A DNA stretch of 64,000 bases from Streptomyces sp. CB01201. Its GTDB lineage: Bacteria > Actinomycetota > Actinomycetes > Streptomycetales > Streptomycetaceae. The stretch covers positions 1 through 64,000 of the forward strand of contig NZ_NNBJ01000003.1 of assembly GCF_002803085.1 (NCBI RefSeq), read 5' to 3'. Made by a program: the position numbers and the translations under genes. Below, piece by piece: positions 1 to 8,636 of the stretch; the first letter of the stretch is position 1, and the number at the start of each line of letters is the position of its first letter. The notes under the pieces are model-generated. The model did not search any database. It was given only the letters and a program-made list of their open reading frames with translations, and was not told the DNA's origin.

Positions 1-296
1 GCTTCCCTTCGGTATTTCGTGTTCCCGACTCTATCAGACTCTTTCGTGTCCGATTCCCCGTCGGAATGGGGTTCGCTTCGAGATCTTCGCTTTCGCGTTT
101 CCCTTTCGGCGTGACCACTACTTTAGCGGGTTTCCCCGGCCATTCATAATCGAGTCATTCGAGTTCGAATTAAGGCATGCCGAAATTCGCACCCGTTGGG
201 GTTCGATCGTAGGTAGTGGATGGCCGCTTGGGGATGCTGAACAGCAGGGCCCGTCTCAAGCGGCTCGGGCTACGTTAGGCCTCGCTTGAGGCCGAG
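1..296. other. Non-coding, relatively AT-rich left edge
   Basis: No credible reading frame is seen here. The stretch is visibly richer in T and A than the rest of the window and repeats the phrase TTTCGTGT followed by C/T-rich text near positions 16-30 and 41-55. It lies downstream of the leftward glycosylase gene, so it is probably an intergenic or 3' region of a gene outside the window. Nothing more specific can be supported. Confidence 0.5.
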
Positions 297-938
297 TCAA
301 GTTCGGCGTTTGCGGGGCTGATGCGCGCGGTAGGGGCTGACCGTCGGGTCGTCCGAGATCCAGAAGCGCCACGGGTGCGGGGCGCCATCCCCGCCCACCC
401 CGGTGCGCGGGCCGCTGCGCACCTGGTCGGGCGGCACGGGAGTACCCGTAAGCACGGAGAGAGGGGCGTCGGGGCCGGCGCAGGCGTCCGTGCCGTTCAG
501 GGCGCGGCCCACGTCGAGCGCGGTGGCCAGGCGGGCCGGACCCTTGGCCAGTTCTTTGTCGTGCCGGGCCGAGAGTCGACGCTTGCGGGCCAGTTCCGCG
601 CCCACCCGGACCTCGCCCGCCCTCAGCAGCACCCCGCTCGCCCGGCCTTCGGGGCCGCACACCAGATTGAGGCAGTGCCACATTCCGTACGTGAAGTAGA
701 CGTACGCGTGTCCGGGCGGCCCGAACATCACGTCGTTGCGGGGTGTGCGGCCGCGGAAGGCGTGGGAGCCCGGGTCGTTCGGGCCGTCATAGGCCTCGAC
801 CTCCGTCAGGCGCAGTTCGAGGGGGCCGTCGTCGGTGAGGCGGACGAGCGTGCGGCCGAGGAGGTCCGGTGCGACCTCCAGGACCGGCCGGTCGAAGAAG
901 TTCCGGGTGAGTGGCGTACGTTCGGTGCCCGCGATCAT
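297..938 (-). CDS. 3-methyladenine DNA glycosylase (AAG/MPG family)
   Basis: 213-residue base-excision repair glycosylase that removes alkylated purines such as 3-methyladenine from DNA. The N-terminal [19 protein letters not shown], the [18 protein letters not shown] block with the family's catalytic-type Glu, and the [20 protein letters not shown] block are hallmarks of the AAG/MPG fold. The length matches bacterial members of about 200 residues. A longer open frame continues upstream, but its extra residues are a low-complexity shadow of the antisense Spo0M-like gene, so I start at the ATG at 938, which begins [10 protein letters not shown]. It is transcribed alone and divergently from the next gene. 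Confidence 0.92.
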   Translation of the reverse strand: MIAGTERTPLTRNFFDRPVLEVAPDLLGRTLVRLTDDGPLELRLTEVEAYDGPNDPGSHAFRGRTPRNDVMFGPPGHAYVYFTYGMWHCLNLVCGPEGRASGVLLRAGEVRVGAELARKRRLSARHDKELAKGPARLATALDVGRALNGTDACAGPDAPLSVLTGTPVPPDQVRSGPRTGVGGDGAPHPWRFWISDDPTVSPYRAHQPRKRRT

Positions 939-1121
939 GGCGTCCGAGGGTAGTGGACGGGCGGGTGGAACCGGGTGGGCCGGTTGCGCGTTCGTAGGGG
1001 TCGAGGTCGAGAAGACGTCGAGAAGACGCAGACGTAGGCATCGGCCTGGGCGATCGGCCTGGGCGTGGATGACGTGGTCGTCCGTGGGGACAGCGGACAG
1101 GGACATAGGGGAAGGACTGGC

Positions 1122-1904
1122 ATGGGGTTCAAGCGGCTGCTGGCGAGCTTGGGGGCCGGCGGGGCGTCGGTGGAGACCGAGCTCACGGAGACCAATGTGG
1201 TGCCGGGTGGAGTCGTCCAGGGCGAGGTGCGGATCCAGGGCGGGTCGGTCGATCAGCAGGTCGAGGGCCTCTCGGTCGGCTTGCAGGCGCGGGTCGAGGT
1301 CGAGGGCGGTGAGCACGAGCACAAGCAGGACATCGAGTTCACGAAGCTGAGGCTGGGCGGTGCCTTCGAGGTGAAGGCGGGTGCGGTGCACGTGGTGCCG
1401 TTCGGCCTGGAGATCCCCTGGGAGACGCCGGTCACGACGATCGACGGGCAGCAGCTGCGGGGCATGCACATCGGGGTGACGACGGAGCTGGAGATCGCCC
1501 GGGCGGTGGATTCGGGTGATCTGGACCGGATCCAGGTGCATCCGCTGCCCGCGCAGCAGGCGATCCTGGATGCGTTCGTCCGGCTGGGGTTCCGCTTCAA
1601 GAGCGCGGACATGGAGAAGGGGCAAATCCGCGGGACGCGGCAGCGGCTGCCCTTCTACCAGGAGATCGAGTTCTATCCGCCGTCGCAGTACCGGGGTCTG
1701 AACCAGGTGGAGCTGTCGTTCGTCGCGGACGACCGTGAGATGGACGTGGTCCTGGAGATGGACAAGAAGCCGGGCCTGTTCAGCGAGGGCAGCGACTCCT
1801 ACCGCTCGTTCCGGGTCGGTCTGAACGATTTCCACGGGACGGACTGGTCCGGGTACGTCAACGAGTGGCTGGCCGAGGTCGGCGGGCGGCGGGCCTGGTT
1901 CTGA
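1122..1904 (+). CDS. Spo0M-like (SpoOM, arrestin-fold) protein
   Basis: 260-residue SpoOM family protein. In Bacillus, Spo0M influences sporulation and cell shape; the fold is arrestin-like and no enzymatic activity is known. The sequence opens [11 protein letters not shown], continues with a beta-rich domain ([13 protein letters not shown], then [12 protein letters not shown]), and has the [10 protein letters not shown] and KGQIRG motifs typical of the family. The ATG at 1122 is preceded by GGGGAAGGA at 1108-1116, a good ribosome binding site, and excludes the longer in-frame extension. The PEBP gene follows 56 bp downstream in the same direction and could be co-transcribed. A role in Streptomyces development is inference only. 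Confidence 0.87.
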   Translation: MGFKRLLASLGAGGASVETELTETNVVPGGVVQGEVRIQGGSVDQQVEGLSVGLQARVEVEGGEHEHKQDIEFTKLRLGGAFEVKAGAVHVVPFGLEIPWETPVTTIDGQQLRGMHIGVTTELEIARAVDSGDLDRIQVHPLPAQQAILDAFVRLGFRFKSADMEKGQIRGTRQRLPFYQEIEFYPPSQYRGLNQVELSFVADDREMDVVLEMDKKPGLFSEGSDSYRSFRVGLNDFHGTDWSGYVNEWLAEVGGRRAWF

Positions 1905-1960
1905 GCGCGGACCGCCTAGGCTCGGGCGTACCAGTTGCCGACGAATCAGGAGGTGCCGAC

Positions 1961-2497
1961 GTGAGCGAGCTCAAGAGGCCGCCGCTTCCCCATGACTTCC
2001 ACCCCGAGGTGCCGTCGTTCACGGTGGTGAGCGAGGACGTCGAGCCGGGTGCCGTGCTCAAGGACGCGCAGGTCTATGCGGCCGGGAACACCTCGCCGCA
2101 GCTGCGGTGGGAGGGTTTCCCGGCCGGTACGAAGAGCTTCGCGGTGACGTGCTTCGACCCGGACGCGCCGACGGGCAGCGGGTTCTGGCACTGGTCGGTG
2201 TTCGATATCCCGGCGTCGGTGACGGAGCTGCCGGCGGGTGCGGGCAGCGGGAAGTTCGAGGGGCTGCCGGCCGGCGCGGTGCAGGTGCGCAACGACTACG
2301 GGTCGAAGGACTTCGGCGGCGCCGCGCCGCCCGCCGGGGAGACGCACCGGTACGTGTTCACGGTGTACGCGGTCGACAGCGAGAAGCTCGGTCCGGACGC
2401 GGAGGCGTCGCCCGCCGTGGTGGGTTTCAATCTGCGCTTCCACACGCTCGGGCGTGCCCAGCTCATCGGTGAGTACACGGCTCCCGCGGAGAGCTGA
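1961..2497 (+). CDS. PEBP / YbhB-YbcL family protein
   Basis: 178-residue phosphatidylethanolamine-binding-like (Raf kinase inhibitor-like) protein, of the YbhB/YbcL type found in bacteria. Visible signatures are the anion-pocket segment [41 protein letters not shown] with the conserved GxxPP, and FTVYAVD. It has no signal peptide, so it should be cytoplasmic. The start is the GTG at 1961, placed 8 bases after a strong AGGAGG; the longer upstream frame has no such site. A strong terminator follows immediately. The ligand and biological role are unknown. Confidence 0.9.
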   Translation: MSELKRPPLPHDFHPEVPSFTVVSEDVEPGAVLKDAQVYAAGNTSPQLRWEGFPAGTKSFAVTCFDPDAPTGSGFWHWSVFDIPASVTELPAGAGSGKFEGLPAGAVQVRNDYGSKDFGGAAPPAGETHRYVFTVYAVDSEKLGPDAEASPAVVGFNLRFHTLGRAQLIGEYTAPAES

Positions 2498-2513
2498 GCG
2501 TTCGTTTTCCGTT

Positions 2514-2555
2514 TGCCCTGCCCTGGTCTTGGAGAGATCAGGGCAGGGCATTTTT
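2514..2555 (+). terminator. Intrinsic terminator after the PEBP gene
   Basis: Perfect 12-bp stem TGCCCTGCCCTG / CAGGGCAGGGCA (2514-2525 with 2539-2550) followed by five T residues at 2551-2555, directly after the PEBP stop codon. Confidence 0.88.
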
Positions 2556-2676
2556 CTGTTGTCGGTCCGGGTTCACCGCCGGGGCGGGCGCGGATATTGC
2601 GTTGTCCATCGTGGCGAGCCCGGCCAGAGTTGATCCCAGCCCGCGTCGGTGGGCCGGCACTACGGAGGTGGGCAGG

Positions 2677-3192
2677 ATGCGGGACACGCTGGTACTCAAC
2701 GCGAGCTTCGAGCCGCTGTCGACGGTGACGCTCAACCGTGCCGTGGTGCTGGTGCTCCAGGACAAGGCCGTGGTCGAGCAGTCCCATCCCGAGCTGCGGA
2801 TGCGTGCGGCGACGATGGACATACCGGTGCCGCGGGTGATCCGGCTGTGCAGATATGTCCGGGTGCCCTTCCGAAGACAGGCTCCGTGGTCGAGACGGGG
2901 GGTGCTGATCAGGGACCAGCACCGGTGCGCGTACTGCGGGCGGCGCGCGACGACCGTGGACCACGTGGTGCCGCGGGCTCAGGGCGGCCGGGACGGGTGG
3001 CTGAACACGGTGGCGTCCTGCGCCGAGGACAATCACCGCAAGGCGGACCGGACGCCGGAGGAGGCGGGGATGCCGTTGCTGCGGCAGCCGTTCGTGCCGT
3101 CGCCCGCCGATGCGATGCTGCTCGCGATGGCGGTCGGGGACCGCTCGGAGCTGCCGGAGTGGCTGTCCACGGGGGCGGTGCCGGCGGCGTAG
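2677..3192 (+). CDS. HNH endonuclease family protein
   Basis: 171-residue protein with a C-terminal HNH nuclease domain. The metal-binding Cys pair CAYCGRR, the catalytic DHVVPRAQGG segment, and the second half with SCAEDNHRKADRTPEEAGM are all present at about residues 85-135. The N-terminal 80 residues (VLNASFEPLSTVTLNRAVVL) are characteristic of the actinobacterial subfamily often called HNH endonuclease next to housekeeping genes. ATG at 2677 follows GGAGGTG at 2664-2670. It has its own terminator on each side and so looks monocistronic. The substrate is unknown; nothing nearby suggests a restriction system. Confidence 0.9.
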   Translation: MRDTLVLNASFEPLSTVTLNRAVVLVLQDKAVVEQSHPELRMRAATMDIPVPRVIRLCRYVRVPFRRQAPWSRRGVLIRDQHRCAYCGRRATTVDHVVPRAQGGRDGWLNTVASCAEDNHRKADRTPEEAGMPLLRQPFVPSPADAMLLAMAVGDRSELPEWLSTGAVPAA

Positions 3193-3240
3193 GGGACGCT
3201 CCGGCAGGAGTGGCGTAGTACGGGGTCGACTTGTTCGCGG

Positions 3241-3271
3241 GAAGCCCGCCTTCGGATCGAAGGCGGGCTTC
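3241..3271. terminator. Bidirectional hairpin terminator
   Basis: Perfect 13-bp inverted repeat GAAGCCCGCCTTC / GAAGGCGGGCTTC with a 5-base loop, between the convergent HNH and TSUP genes. Confidence 0.82.
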
Positions 3272-3298
3272 GTGGTGTGTCTATGGGGCGTACTGCCG

Positions 3299-4066
3299 TT
3301 ATTTGAGGGTGAGTTGGAGGATCGCGACGATGCCGACGACGATGATCACGCCGCGCAGTACCGCGGGCTTGAGGCGGCGGCCGACCTTGGCGCCGATCTG
3401 GCCTCCTATGGTCGAGCCGACGGCGATGAGCAGGACGGCGGTCCAGTTGAACTCGGCGACGAAGAGGAAGAAGACCGCCGCGATGCCGTTGACGAGAGCG
3501 CCGAGGATGTTCTTGACGGCGTTGATGCGTTGCAGGCTCTCGGAGAGGAGCAGGCCCATCAGGGAGAGGTAGAGCACTCCTTGTGCGGCGCCGAAGTAGC
3601 CGCCGTACATGCTGGCGAGGAAGAGGCCGACGAGGAGGGCGGGGCCGCCTTCGGGGTGGGCTTCGGTGCCCTGGGCCTCGCGGCGGCGCTTGATGGCGGC
3701 GGCCAGGCGCGGCTGGAACAGGACGAGGACGAGGGCCAGGCCGACCAGGACGGGGACGATGGCGTCGAACGACGAGGAGGGCAGGGCGAGCAGCAGGGCC
3801 GCTCCGGCGAGCCCGCCGGCGAGGCCGACGCCGCCGAGGCGCAGGACGCGGCGGGTCTGGCCGCGCAGTTCGTGGCGGTAGCCGATGGCACCGCTGATGG
3901 AGCCGGGGACCAGGCCGAGGGCGTTGGAGACATTGGCGGTGATCGGCGGCAGGCCGGTCGCCAGGAGCACGGGGAAGGTGAGCAGCGTGCCGGATCCGAC
4001 GATCGTGTTGATGGTGCCGGCGCCGATTCCGGCCGCGAAGACGGCGAGTGCTTCCCAGATGGACAA
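3299..4066 (-). CDS. TSUP family (TauE/SafE-like) sulfite/sulfonate exporter
   Basis: Polytopic membrane protein of about 255 residues with 7-8 hydrophobic segments. It has the TSUP signature near the N terminus (GAGTINTIVGSGTLLTFP) and the duplicated motif near the middle (ASMYGGYFGAAQGVL). The family exports sulfite, sulfoacetate or organosulfur anions; substrate cannot be told here. The ATG at 4072 lies immediately against the AAGGAG ribosome binding site (4073-4078), which is too close, whereas the TTG at 4066 sits six bases away and gives MSIWEALAVFAAG. I therefore choose TTG; the alternative is two residues longer. Confidence 0.88.
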   Translation of the reverse strand: MSIWEALAVFAAGIGAGTINTIVGSGTLLTFPVLLATGLPPITANVSNALGLVPGSISGAIGYRHELRGQTRRVLRLGGVGLAGGLAGAALLLALPSSSFDAIVPVLVGLALVLVLFQPRLAAAIKRRREAQGTEAHPEGGPALLVGLFLASMYGGYFGAAQGVLYLSLMGLLLSESLQRINAVKNILGALVNGIAAVFFLFVAEFNWTAVLLIAVGSTIGGQIGAKVGRRLKPAVLRGVIIVVGIVAILQLTLK

Positions 4067-4262
4067 GGCCATCTCCTTACACGTTCAGTGAGTCGCCTCC
4101 CCGCCATGGAGGTCGAGGGGCCGCACTGATCATGCATGAACCGTGTACGGGGCAGTCAACTGGCCCCATACCACGGGTCGTTCTGGGTGGCCGGCCTGGT
4201 GCGCGGATGGCCGGGTCGGGTGTGGCCCGGCCGCGCGGGGGTCCTGGTCCGGGTCGTGCGGG

Positions 4263-5210
4263 TCAATCGACGGGGGGTTCCTCGCGGCGCTCGACGGCGC
4301 CGTTGCCCTTGTTGCCGGTGTTGAAGCCGGGCATGCCGCCGCCGAGGTTGCCGAAGGCGCCGGAGAGGCCCTTGAGGGCGTCACCGATCTCGCTGGGCAC
4401 GATCCAGAGCTTGTTGGCGTCGCCTTCGGCGATCTTCGGGAGCATCTGGAGGTACTGGTAGGAGAGCAGCTTCTGGTCGGGGTCTCCGGCGTGGATGGAC
4501 TCGAAGACGGTGCGGATGGCCTGGGCTTCGCCCTCGGCGCGCAGGGCGGCGGCCTTGGCCTCACCTTCGGCGCGCAGGATCGCGGACTGCTTCTCGCCTT
4601 CGGCGCGCAGGATCTCCGACTGCCGTACACCTTCGGCCTGGAGGATCGCGGCGCGCTTGTCGCGGTCGGCGCGCATCTGCTTCTCCATCGAGTCCTGGAT
4701 GGAGGTGGGCGGCTCGATCGCCTTGAGCTCGACGCGGTTGACGCGGATGCCCCACTTGCCGGTGGCTTCGTCGAGGACGCCGCGGAGGGCCGCGTTGATC
4801 TCCTCGCGGGAGGTCAGGGTCCGCTCCAGGTCCATGCCGCCGATGATGTTGCGGAGGGTGGTGACGGTGAGCTGCTCGATCGCCTGGATGTAGCTGGCGA
4901 CTTCGTAGGTGGCGGCGCGGGCGTCGGTCACCTGGTAGTAGATGACGGTGTCGATGTTGACGACCAGGTTGTCCTGGGTGATCACCGGCTGGGGCGGGAA
5001 GGGGACGACCTGTTCGCGGAGGTCGATCCGGTTGCGGATCGAGTCGATGAACGGGACGACGATGTTCAGGCCCGCGTTCAGTGTCCGGGTGTAGCGGCCG
5101 AAGCGCTCCACGATGGCGGCGCTGGCCTGTGGGATCACCTGGATGGTCTTGATCAGGGCGATGAAGACCAGCACCACCAGAATGATCAGGACGATGATGA
5201 TCGGTTGCAT
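4263..5210 (-). CDS. SPFH / band 7 (stomatin-like) membrane protein
   Basis: 315-residue SPFH-domain protein with an N-terminal membrane segment (IIIVLIILVVLVFIALI) followed by the stomatin core (IPQASAAIVERFGRYTRTLNAGLN, then PFIDSIRNRIDLREQ). A long charged coiled-coil follows, rich in RAEGE repeats (ILQAEG / ILRAEGEKQ / ALRAEGEAQ, about residues 190-235), and then a Gly-rich tail. Such proteins form membrane scaffolds around proteases and transporters. The NfeD gene lies 80 bp upstream on the same strand; the SPFH-NfeD pairing is the usual partnership for this family. Confidence 0.92.
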   Translation of the reverse strand: MQPIIIVLIILVVLVFIALIKTIQVIPQASAAIVERFGRYTRTLNAGLNIVVPFIDSIRNRIDLREQVVPFPPQPVITQDNLVVNIDTVIYYQVTDARAATYEVASYIQAIEQLTVTTLRNIIGGMDLERTLTSREEINAALRGVLDEATGKWGIRVNRVELKAIEPPTSIQDSMEKQMRADRDKRAAILQAEGVRQSEILRAEGEKQSAILRAEGEAKAAALRAEGEAQAIRTVFESIHAGDPDQKLLSYQYLQMLPKIAEGDANKLWIVPSEIGDALKGLSGAFGNLGGGMPGFNTGNKGNGAVERREEPPVD

Positions 5211-5290
5211 CGCTTATCCCCGTGCCCTTCTTGCTCTCGGATGCTCCGGAAAGCGTTGGCGTTTACCGGACTTGATGATCCTGGCATGGT

Positions 5291-5719
5291 TCACATGACG
5301 ATGGCAGTGGCTCCGTCGATCTCGACGACGTCGACCTGGTGTCCGGGCTCGTACACGGAGTCCGTGTCGAGTGCGCGGGCCGACCAGACCTCGCCGGCGA
5401 GTTTGATCCGGCCGCCTTCGGCGTCGACCCGTTCCAGGACGGTGGCTTGACGGCCCTTCAACGCCTCGGTGCCGGTGGCGAGTTGGGGGCGGCCGACGCT
5501 GTGGCGGGCGGCGATGGGGCGTACGACGGCGATGAGGGCGACGGAGACGGCGATGAACAGGAGGACCTGTCCGACGGGTCCGAGGCCGAGGCCGGCGCCG
5601 ATGGCGGCGGCGCCCGCGCCGGCCGCCATCATGCCGAACTCCGGCATGGCGGTCAGCACCAGGGGGATGCCCAGTGCCACCGCGGCCATCAGCCACCACA
5701 CCCACGCCTCGATGTTCAC
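5291..5719 (-). CDS. NfeD family membrane protein
   Basis: 142-residue protein with three to four N-terminal membrane helices (WVWWLMAAVALGIPLVLTA through VLLFIAVSVALIAVV) and a C-terminal soluble OB-fold domain (GRQATVLERVDAEGGRIKLAGEVWSAR). This is the short NfeD type that works with SPFH proteins. I use the GTG at 5719 (MNIEAWVWW); the much longer in-frame extension upstream is a shadow of the ABC ATPase gene. There is no strong ribosome binding site, and the gene starts 53 bp after the ABC ATPase stop, which suggests one operon of three. Confidence 0.87.
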   Translation of the reverse strand: MNIEAWVWWLMAAVALGIPLVLTAMPEFGMMAAGAGAAAIGAGLGLGPVGQVLLFIAVSVALIAVVRPIAARHSVGRPQLATGTEALKGRQATVLERVDAEGGRIKLAGEVWSARALDTDSVYEPGHQVDVVEIDGATAIVM

Positions 5720-5772
5720 CAGGTCATGGTAGGTCGGGGCGTCCCCCGACCGACAGGGCGCGAAGGCCCTGA

Positions 5773-6564
5773 CTAGCTCATCGGGAGCCCGGTGGCCGTG
5801 TAGCGGTCGCCGCGGTGCTCGACGAGGAGGGGCAGGCCGAAGCAGAGGGAGAGGTTGCGGGAGGTGAGTTCGGTCTCCATGGGGCCGGCGGCGAGGACCT
5901 TGCCCTGGCGGATCATGAGGACGTGGGTGAAGCCGGGGGCGATCTCCTCGACGTGGTGGGTGACCATGATCATCGAGGGCGCGTACGGGTCGCGGGCGAG
6001 CCGGCCGAGGCGGCGGACCAGGTCCTCGCGGCCGCCGAGGTCGAGGCCGGCGGCGGGCTCGTCGAGGAGGAGGAGTTCGGGGTCGGTCATCATGGCGCGG
6101 GCGATGAGGGTGCGCTTGCGCTCGCCCTCGGAGAGGGTGCCGAACTTGCGGTCGAGGAAGTCCGTCATGCCGAGCCGGTCGAGGAAGGCGCGGGCGCGGT
6201 CCTCGTCGACGGCGTCGTACTGCTCCTGCCAGGTGGCGGTCATGCCGTAGGCGGCGGTGAGGACGGTCTGCAGGACGGTCTGGCGCTTGGGGAGCTTGTC
6301 GGCCATGGCGACGCCGGCCACGCCGATGCGCGGGCGCAGCTCGAAGACGTCGACCCGGCCGAGCTGTTCGCCGAGGATCCGGGTGGTGCCGGTGCTCGGG
6401 AAGAGGTAGCTGGAGGCGATGTTGAGGAGGGTGGTCTTGCCTGCGCCGTTGGGTCCGAGGATGACCCAGCGCTCGCCTTCCTTGACCGACCAGGAGACGT
6501 CGTCCACCAGAGCGCGTCCGTCGCGGACCACGGATACGTCCACCAGCTCCAGTACATCGCTCAT
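5773..6564 (-). CDS. ABC transporter ATP-binding protein
   Basis: 263-residue stand-alone ABC ATPase. Motifs: Walker A GPNGAGKTT near residue 38, signature LSEGERKRT, Walker B LLLLDEPAAGLD, and the H-loop VTHHVEE. The ModF/YlmA-like layout with the conserved DVFELRPRIGVAG region is common in Streptomyces. I take the second ATG, at 6564 (MSDVLELVDVS), because GGGGAG sits 11 bases upstream; an ATG eight codons earlier has no site. No permease gene is adjacent, so the membrane partner, if any, is elsewhere or is the NfeD/SPFH pair just downstream. Confidence 0.88.
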   Translation of the reverse strand: MSDVLELVDVSVVRDGRALVDDVSWSVKEGERWVILGPNGAGKTTLLNIASSYLFPSTGTTRILGEQLGRVDVFELRPRIGVAGVAMADKLPKRQTVLQTVLTAAYGMTATWQEQYDAVDEDRARAFLDRLGMTDFLDRKFGTLSEGERKRTLIARAMMTDPELLLLDEPAAGLDLGGREDLVRRLGRLARDPYAPSMIMVTHHVEEIAPGFTHVLMIRQGKVLAAGPMETELTSRNLSLCFGLPLLVEHRGDRYTATGLPMS

Positions 6565-6637
6565 GAGCGCGTTGTCTCCCCATGCCATCGTCTTGAGTTC
6601 GCGAGTGCGTTCCGGGACGCGCCGGTGGGCGCGGTCC

Positions 6638-6704
6638 CCAGGGAAAACCTACGCCACTGGCGAAGTGATCCCGCCTCTAGGTCCGGTCGCAGGGTTTCCC
6701 TAGG
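6638..6704. promoter_or_regulatory. Divergent promoter region with an imperfect inverted repeat
   Basis: CCAGGGAAAACCTACG at 6638-6653 and CGCAGGGTTTCCCTAG at 6688-6703 are inverted copies matching at about 13 of 16 positions, with centres about 50 bp apart. They sit between the divergent ABC ATPase and the 6714 gene. A -10-like TAGGCT at 6701-6706 lies seven bases before the ATG at 6714, which would give a leaderless transcript. Function is inferred from position. Confidence 0.4.
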
Positions 6705-6713
6705 CTGGAGTCC

Positions 6714-7499
6714 ATGTTCTCGGAACCACGTTCAGGTCGGCTGGCCGCTTGGGGAAATGCCCTGTTGGCCGGAAATGTCTCACCGGACGACGCGGCGCTC
6801 GCAATCGTCGGGGACGATGCGGTGCACCGCGTCGAGGGGCTGCCGGGCGAGTCCGCGCCCGTGGGGCTCACCTTCGCGCTCGGGCGGCTGCGCACGCTCG
6901 GGGTGAGCGGGTGGCGGCTCGCGCTCCCGGTGGCCGGGCATCCGCTGGGGCTCAGCGGTCCGGCGGAGTTCAACGCGCGGGCGCTGGAGGCCGAGGAGGC
7001 CGTGGTCGGGTTCGGGGCGCCGTACGGCCTGGTGCCCGAGGTGTACGAGGCCGGGCCCGCCGGGGACGTGCACGTGGAGGTCGTGTGGCACTGCCTCGCG
7101 GTGCGTGAGGCGCCGCCCGCGGACGTGCCCTCGCTCGGCGAGGCGGAGCGCGAGCTCGCGGAGGGGCTGCGGGACGCGACGGCCGCGCTGACCCGGCTCG
7201 ACGTGGCGGGTTCGGGTCCGGCGGCGGCCGCCGCGATCGACGCGTACCGCTCGCGGGTCGAGGGCCCCGACGAGGAGGTGCTGGCACCGGGGTATCCGCC
7301 GCGTGCGGTACGGGTGTTGGAGCTGGCCCGGCGGGTGGCGCTGCTGGTGTCGCTCGCGTACGAGAACGGGCACGGGGGCGCGGTGAGCGCTTCCGAGATC
7401 GCGGCGCGGGGCGAGGTGCTGCGGCCGGTGGAGCGGGTGGCGCGGCGGGCCCGGGTCGCGGCGTACAACGCGTATGTGGAGGAGCGGCAGCGGGGCTGA
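6714..7499 (+). CDS. Conserved Streptomyces protein of unknown function
   Basis: 261-residue soluble protein, Ala/Leu/Glu rich, with no membrane segment or signal peptide and no motif that I recognise. The first half is a mixed alpha/beta region (VGLTFALGRLRTLGVSGWRLALPV, then GFGAPYGLVPEVYEAGP); the second half looks mostly helical (LGEAERELAEGLRDATAALTRLD). The ATG at 6714 is the first in frame. Proteins like this are annotated as hypothetical in streptomycetes at the same place, before the chaplin gene. It lies alone between a divergent promoter and a terminator. Confidence 0.78.
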   Translation: MFSEPRSGRLAAWGNALLAGNVSPDDAALAIVGDDAVHRVEGLPGESAPVGLTFALGRLRTLGVSGWRLALPVAGHPLGLSGPAEFNARALEAEEAVVGFGAPYGLVPEVYEAGPAGDVHVEVVWHCLAVREAPPADVPSLGEAERELAEGLRDATAALTRLDVAGSGPAAAAAIDAYRSRVEGPDEEVLAPGYPPRAVRVLELARRVALLVSLAYENGHGGAVSASEIAARGEVLRPVERVARRARVAAYNAYVEERQRG

Positions 7500-7527
7500 G
7501 CCCGGGAAGCGGGGCGGGAAAGGGGAC

Positions 7528-7552
7528 GGCCCCCGGGTGGGACCCGGGGGCC
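7528..7552. terminator. Hairpin terminator between convergent genes
   Basis: Perfect 11-bp inverted repeat GGCCCCCGGGT / ACCCGGGGGCC with a GGG loop, lying between the stop of the 6714 gene and the stop of the chaplin gene. There is no T-run, as is usual in Streptomyces. Confidence 0.75.
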
Positions 7553-7574
7553 GGAGGTCACCGCGTGGGCGCGG

Positions 7575-7817
7575 TCAGAAGTTGGAGCTCTGGTTCCCGA
7601 AGACCGGGTTGAGGACGCCGATCACGCTGACCGCGTTGCCCGTGGCGTTCACCGGCACGTGCACCGGAACCTGGACCAGGTTGCCGGAGACGGCGCCCGG
7701 GGAGTTCTGGGCCTTGCCGTCGGCGTCGGCCCCGCCGTGGGCGGAGGCTGCACCGGTCGCGGCGGCGAGGGCGCCTCCGGCGAGCACGGTGACGGCGAGA
7801 GCCTTGTTGAGCTTCAT
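7575..7817 (-). CDS. chpE: Short chaplin lacking cysteines (ChpE-like)
   Basis: 80-residue secreted chaplin. A Sec signal peptide (MKLNKALAVTVLAGGALAAA, cleavage near ASA-HG) precedes one chaplin domain: NSPGAVSGNLVQVPVHVPVN, then GNAVSVIGVLNPVFGN. Chaplins self-assemble into the amyloid rodlet layer that makes aerial hyphae and spores hydrophobic. Most short chaplins have a Cys pair; here both positions are replaced (NATGN and NQSSNF), which is the hallmark of ChpE. An AGGAGG site lies eight bases before the ATG at 7817. Gene identity rests on the missing cysteines and on the neighbouring two-component genes. Confidence 0.92.
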   Translation of the reverse strand: MKLNKALAVTVLAGGALAAATGAASAHGGADADGKAQNSPGAVSGNLVQVPVHVPVNATGNAVSVIGVLNPVFGNQSSNF

Positions 7818-7991
7818 GTTCTGGATCCTCCTGGTCGTCGCCGCGGCCGGGCCGGCGCGGCATGCCATGGAGAACGCCGGGTCGCCCCGGGGGGTGCGCT
7901 ATGTGGGTGACATCCACACGACGGTATGAATCTTCTACCGGACCCTGACGGTCCGCTTTCCTGTTCGGTTCGCCGTTCGGTTCGCCGCGTT

Positions 7992-8636
7992 TCAGCCGGT
8001 CACACCGTGCCGCACGGCCCACAGGGCGGCCTGGGTGCGGTCGGCGAGGTCGAGTTTCATCAGGATGTTCGAGACGTGGGTCTTGACGGTCTTCTCGGAC
8101 AGGACGAGGTGGCGGGCGATCTCCCGGTTGGAGCGGCCGTCGGCGATCAGCGCCAGGACCTCCTTCTCGCGTTCGGTCAGGGTCGTGCCGCGCCCGGTGC
8201 CGCCGTATCCCTCGTCCTGGCTGAGCAGGGCGCCGGCGACCTCGGGCTGGAGCAGCACATGGCCGGCGTGCACCGAGCGGATGGCTCCGGCCAGCGCGTC
8301 GGGGTCGACGTCCTTGTACACGTAGCCGGAGGCGCCGGCGCGCAGGGCCGGGACGACCGTGCGCTGCTCGGTGAAGCTGGTGACGACGAGGACCTTCGCC
8401 GGGTTGGCGAGCTCGCGGAGCTTGCGCAGGGCCTCGATGCCGTCCATGCCCGGCATCTTGACGTCCATCAGGACGACGTCCGGCTTCAGCTCCTGGGCGC
8501 GGGCGACGCCCTCGGCGCCGTCGGAGGCCTCCCCCACCACCTCTATGTCGTCCTGTACCTCCAGGAACGTACGCAGTCCTCGGCGGACCACCTGGTGGTC
8601 GTCCACGAGCAGGACCCTGATCACCTTGTCAGCCAC
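7992..8636 (-). CDS. NarL/LuxR-type response regulator
   Basis: 214-residue response regulator. The receiver domain starts VIRVLLVDDHQVVRRGL and carries the phosphoacceptor Asp in VVLMDVKMPGMDG; the C-terminal LuxR helix-turn-helix is LTEREKEVLALIADGRSNRE followed by SEKTVKTHVSNIL. The start is the GTG at 8636, which overlaps the end of the kinase gene by eight bases, so the pair is translationally coupled. The longer upstream frame is a shadow of the kinase. Target genes are unknown; the chaplin gene is the next one downstream but has its own promoter region. Confidence 0.94.
   Translation of the reverse strand: MADKVIRVLLVDDHQVVRRGLRTFLEVQDDIEVVGEASDGAEGVARAQELKPDVVLMDVKMPGMDGIEALRKLRELANPAKVLVVTSFTEQRTVVPALRAGASGYVYKDVDPDALAGAIRSVHAGHVLLQPEVAGALLSQDEGYGGTGRGTTLTEREKEVLALIADGRSNREIARHLVLSEKTVKTHVSNILMKLDLADRTQAALWAVRHGVTG

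Noticed and set aside
3110..4129. 339-codon open frame on the + strand across the TSUP gene
   Set aside because: Asp/Glu/Gly-rich low-complexity product with no family resemblance; it is the complement of a real membrane-protein gene in GC-rich DNA.
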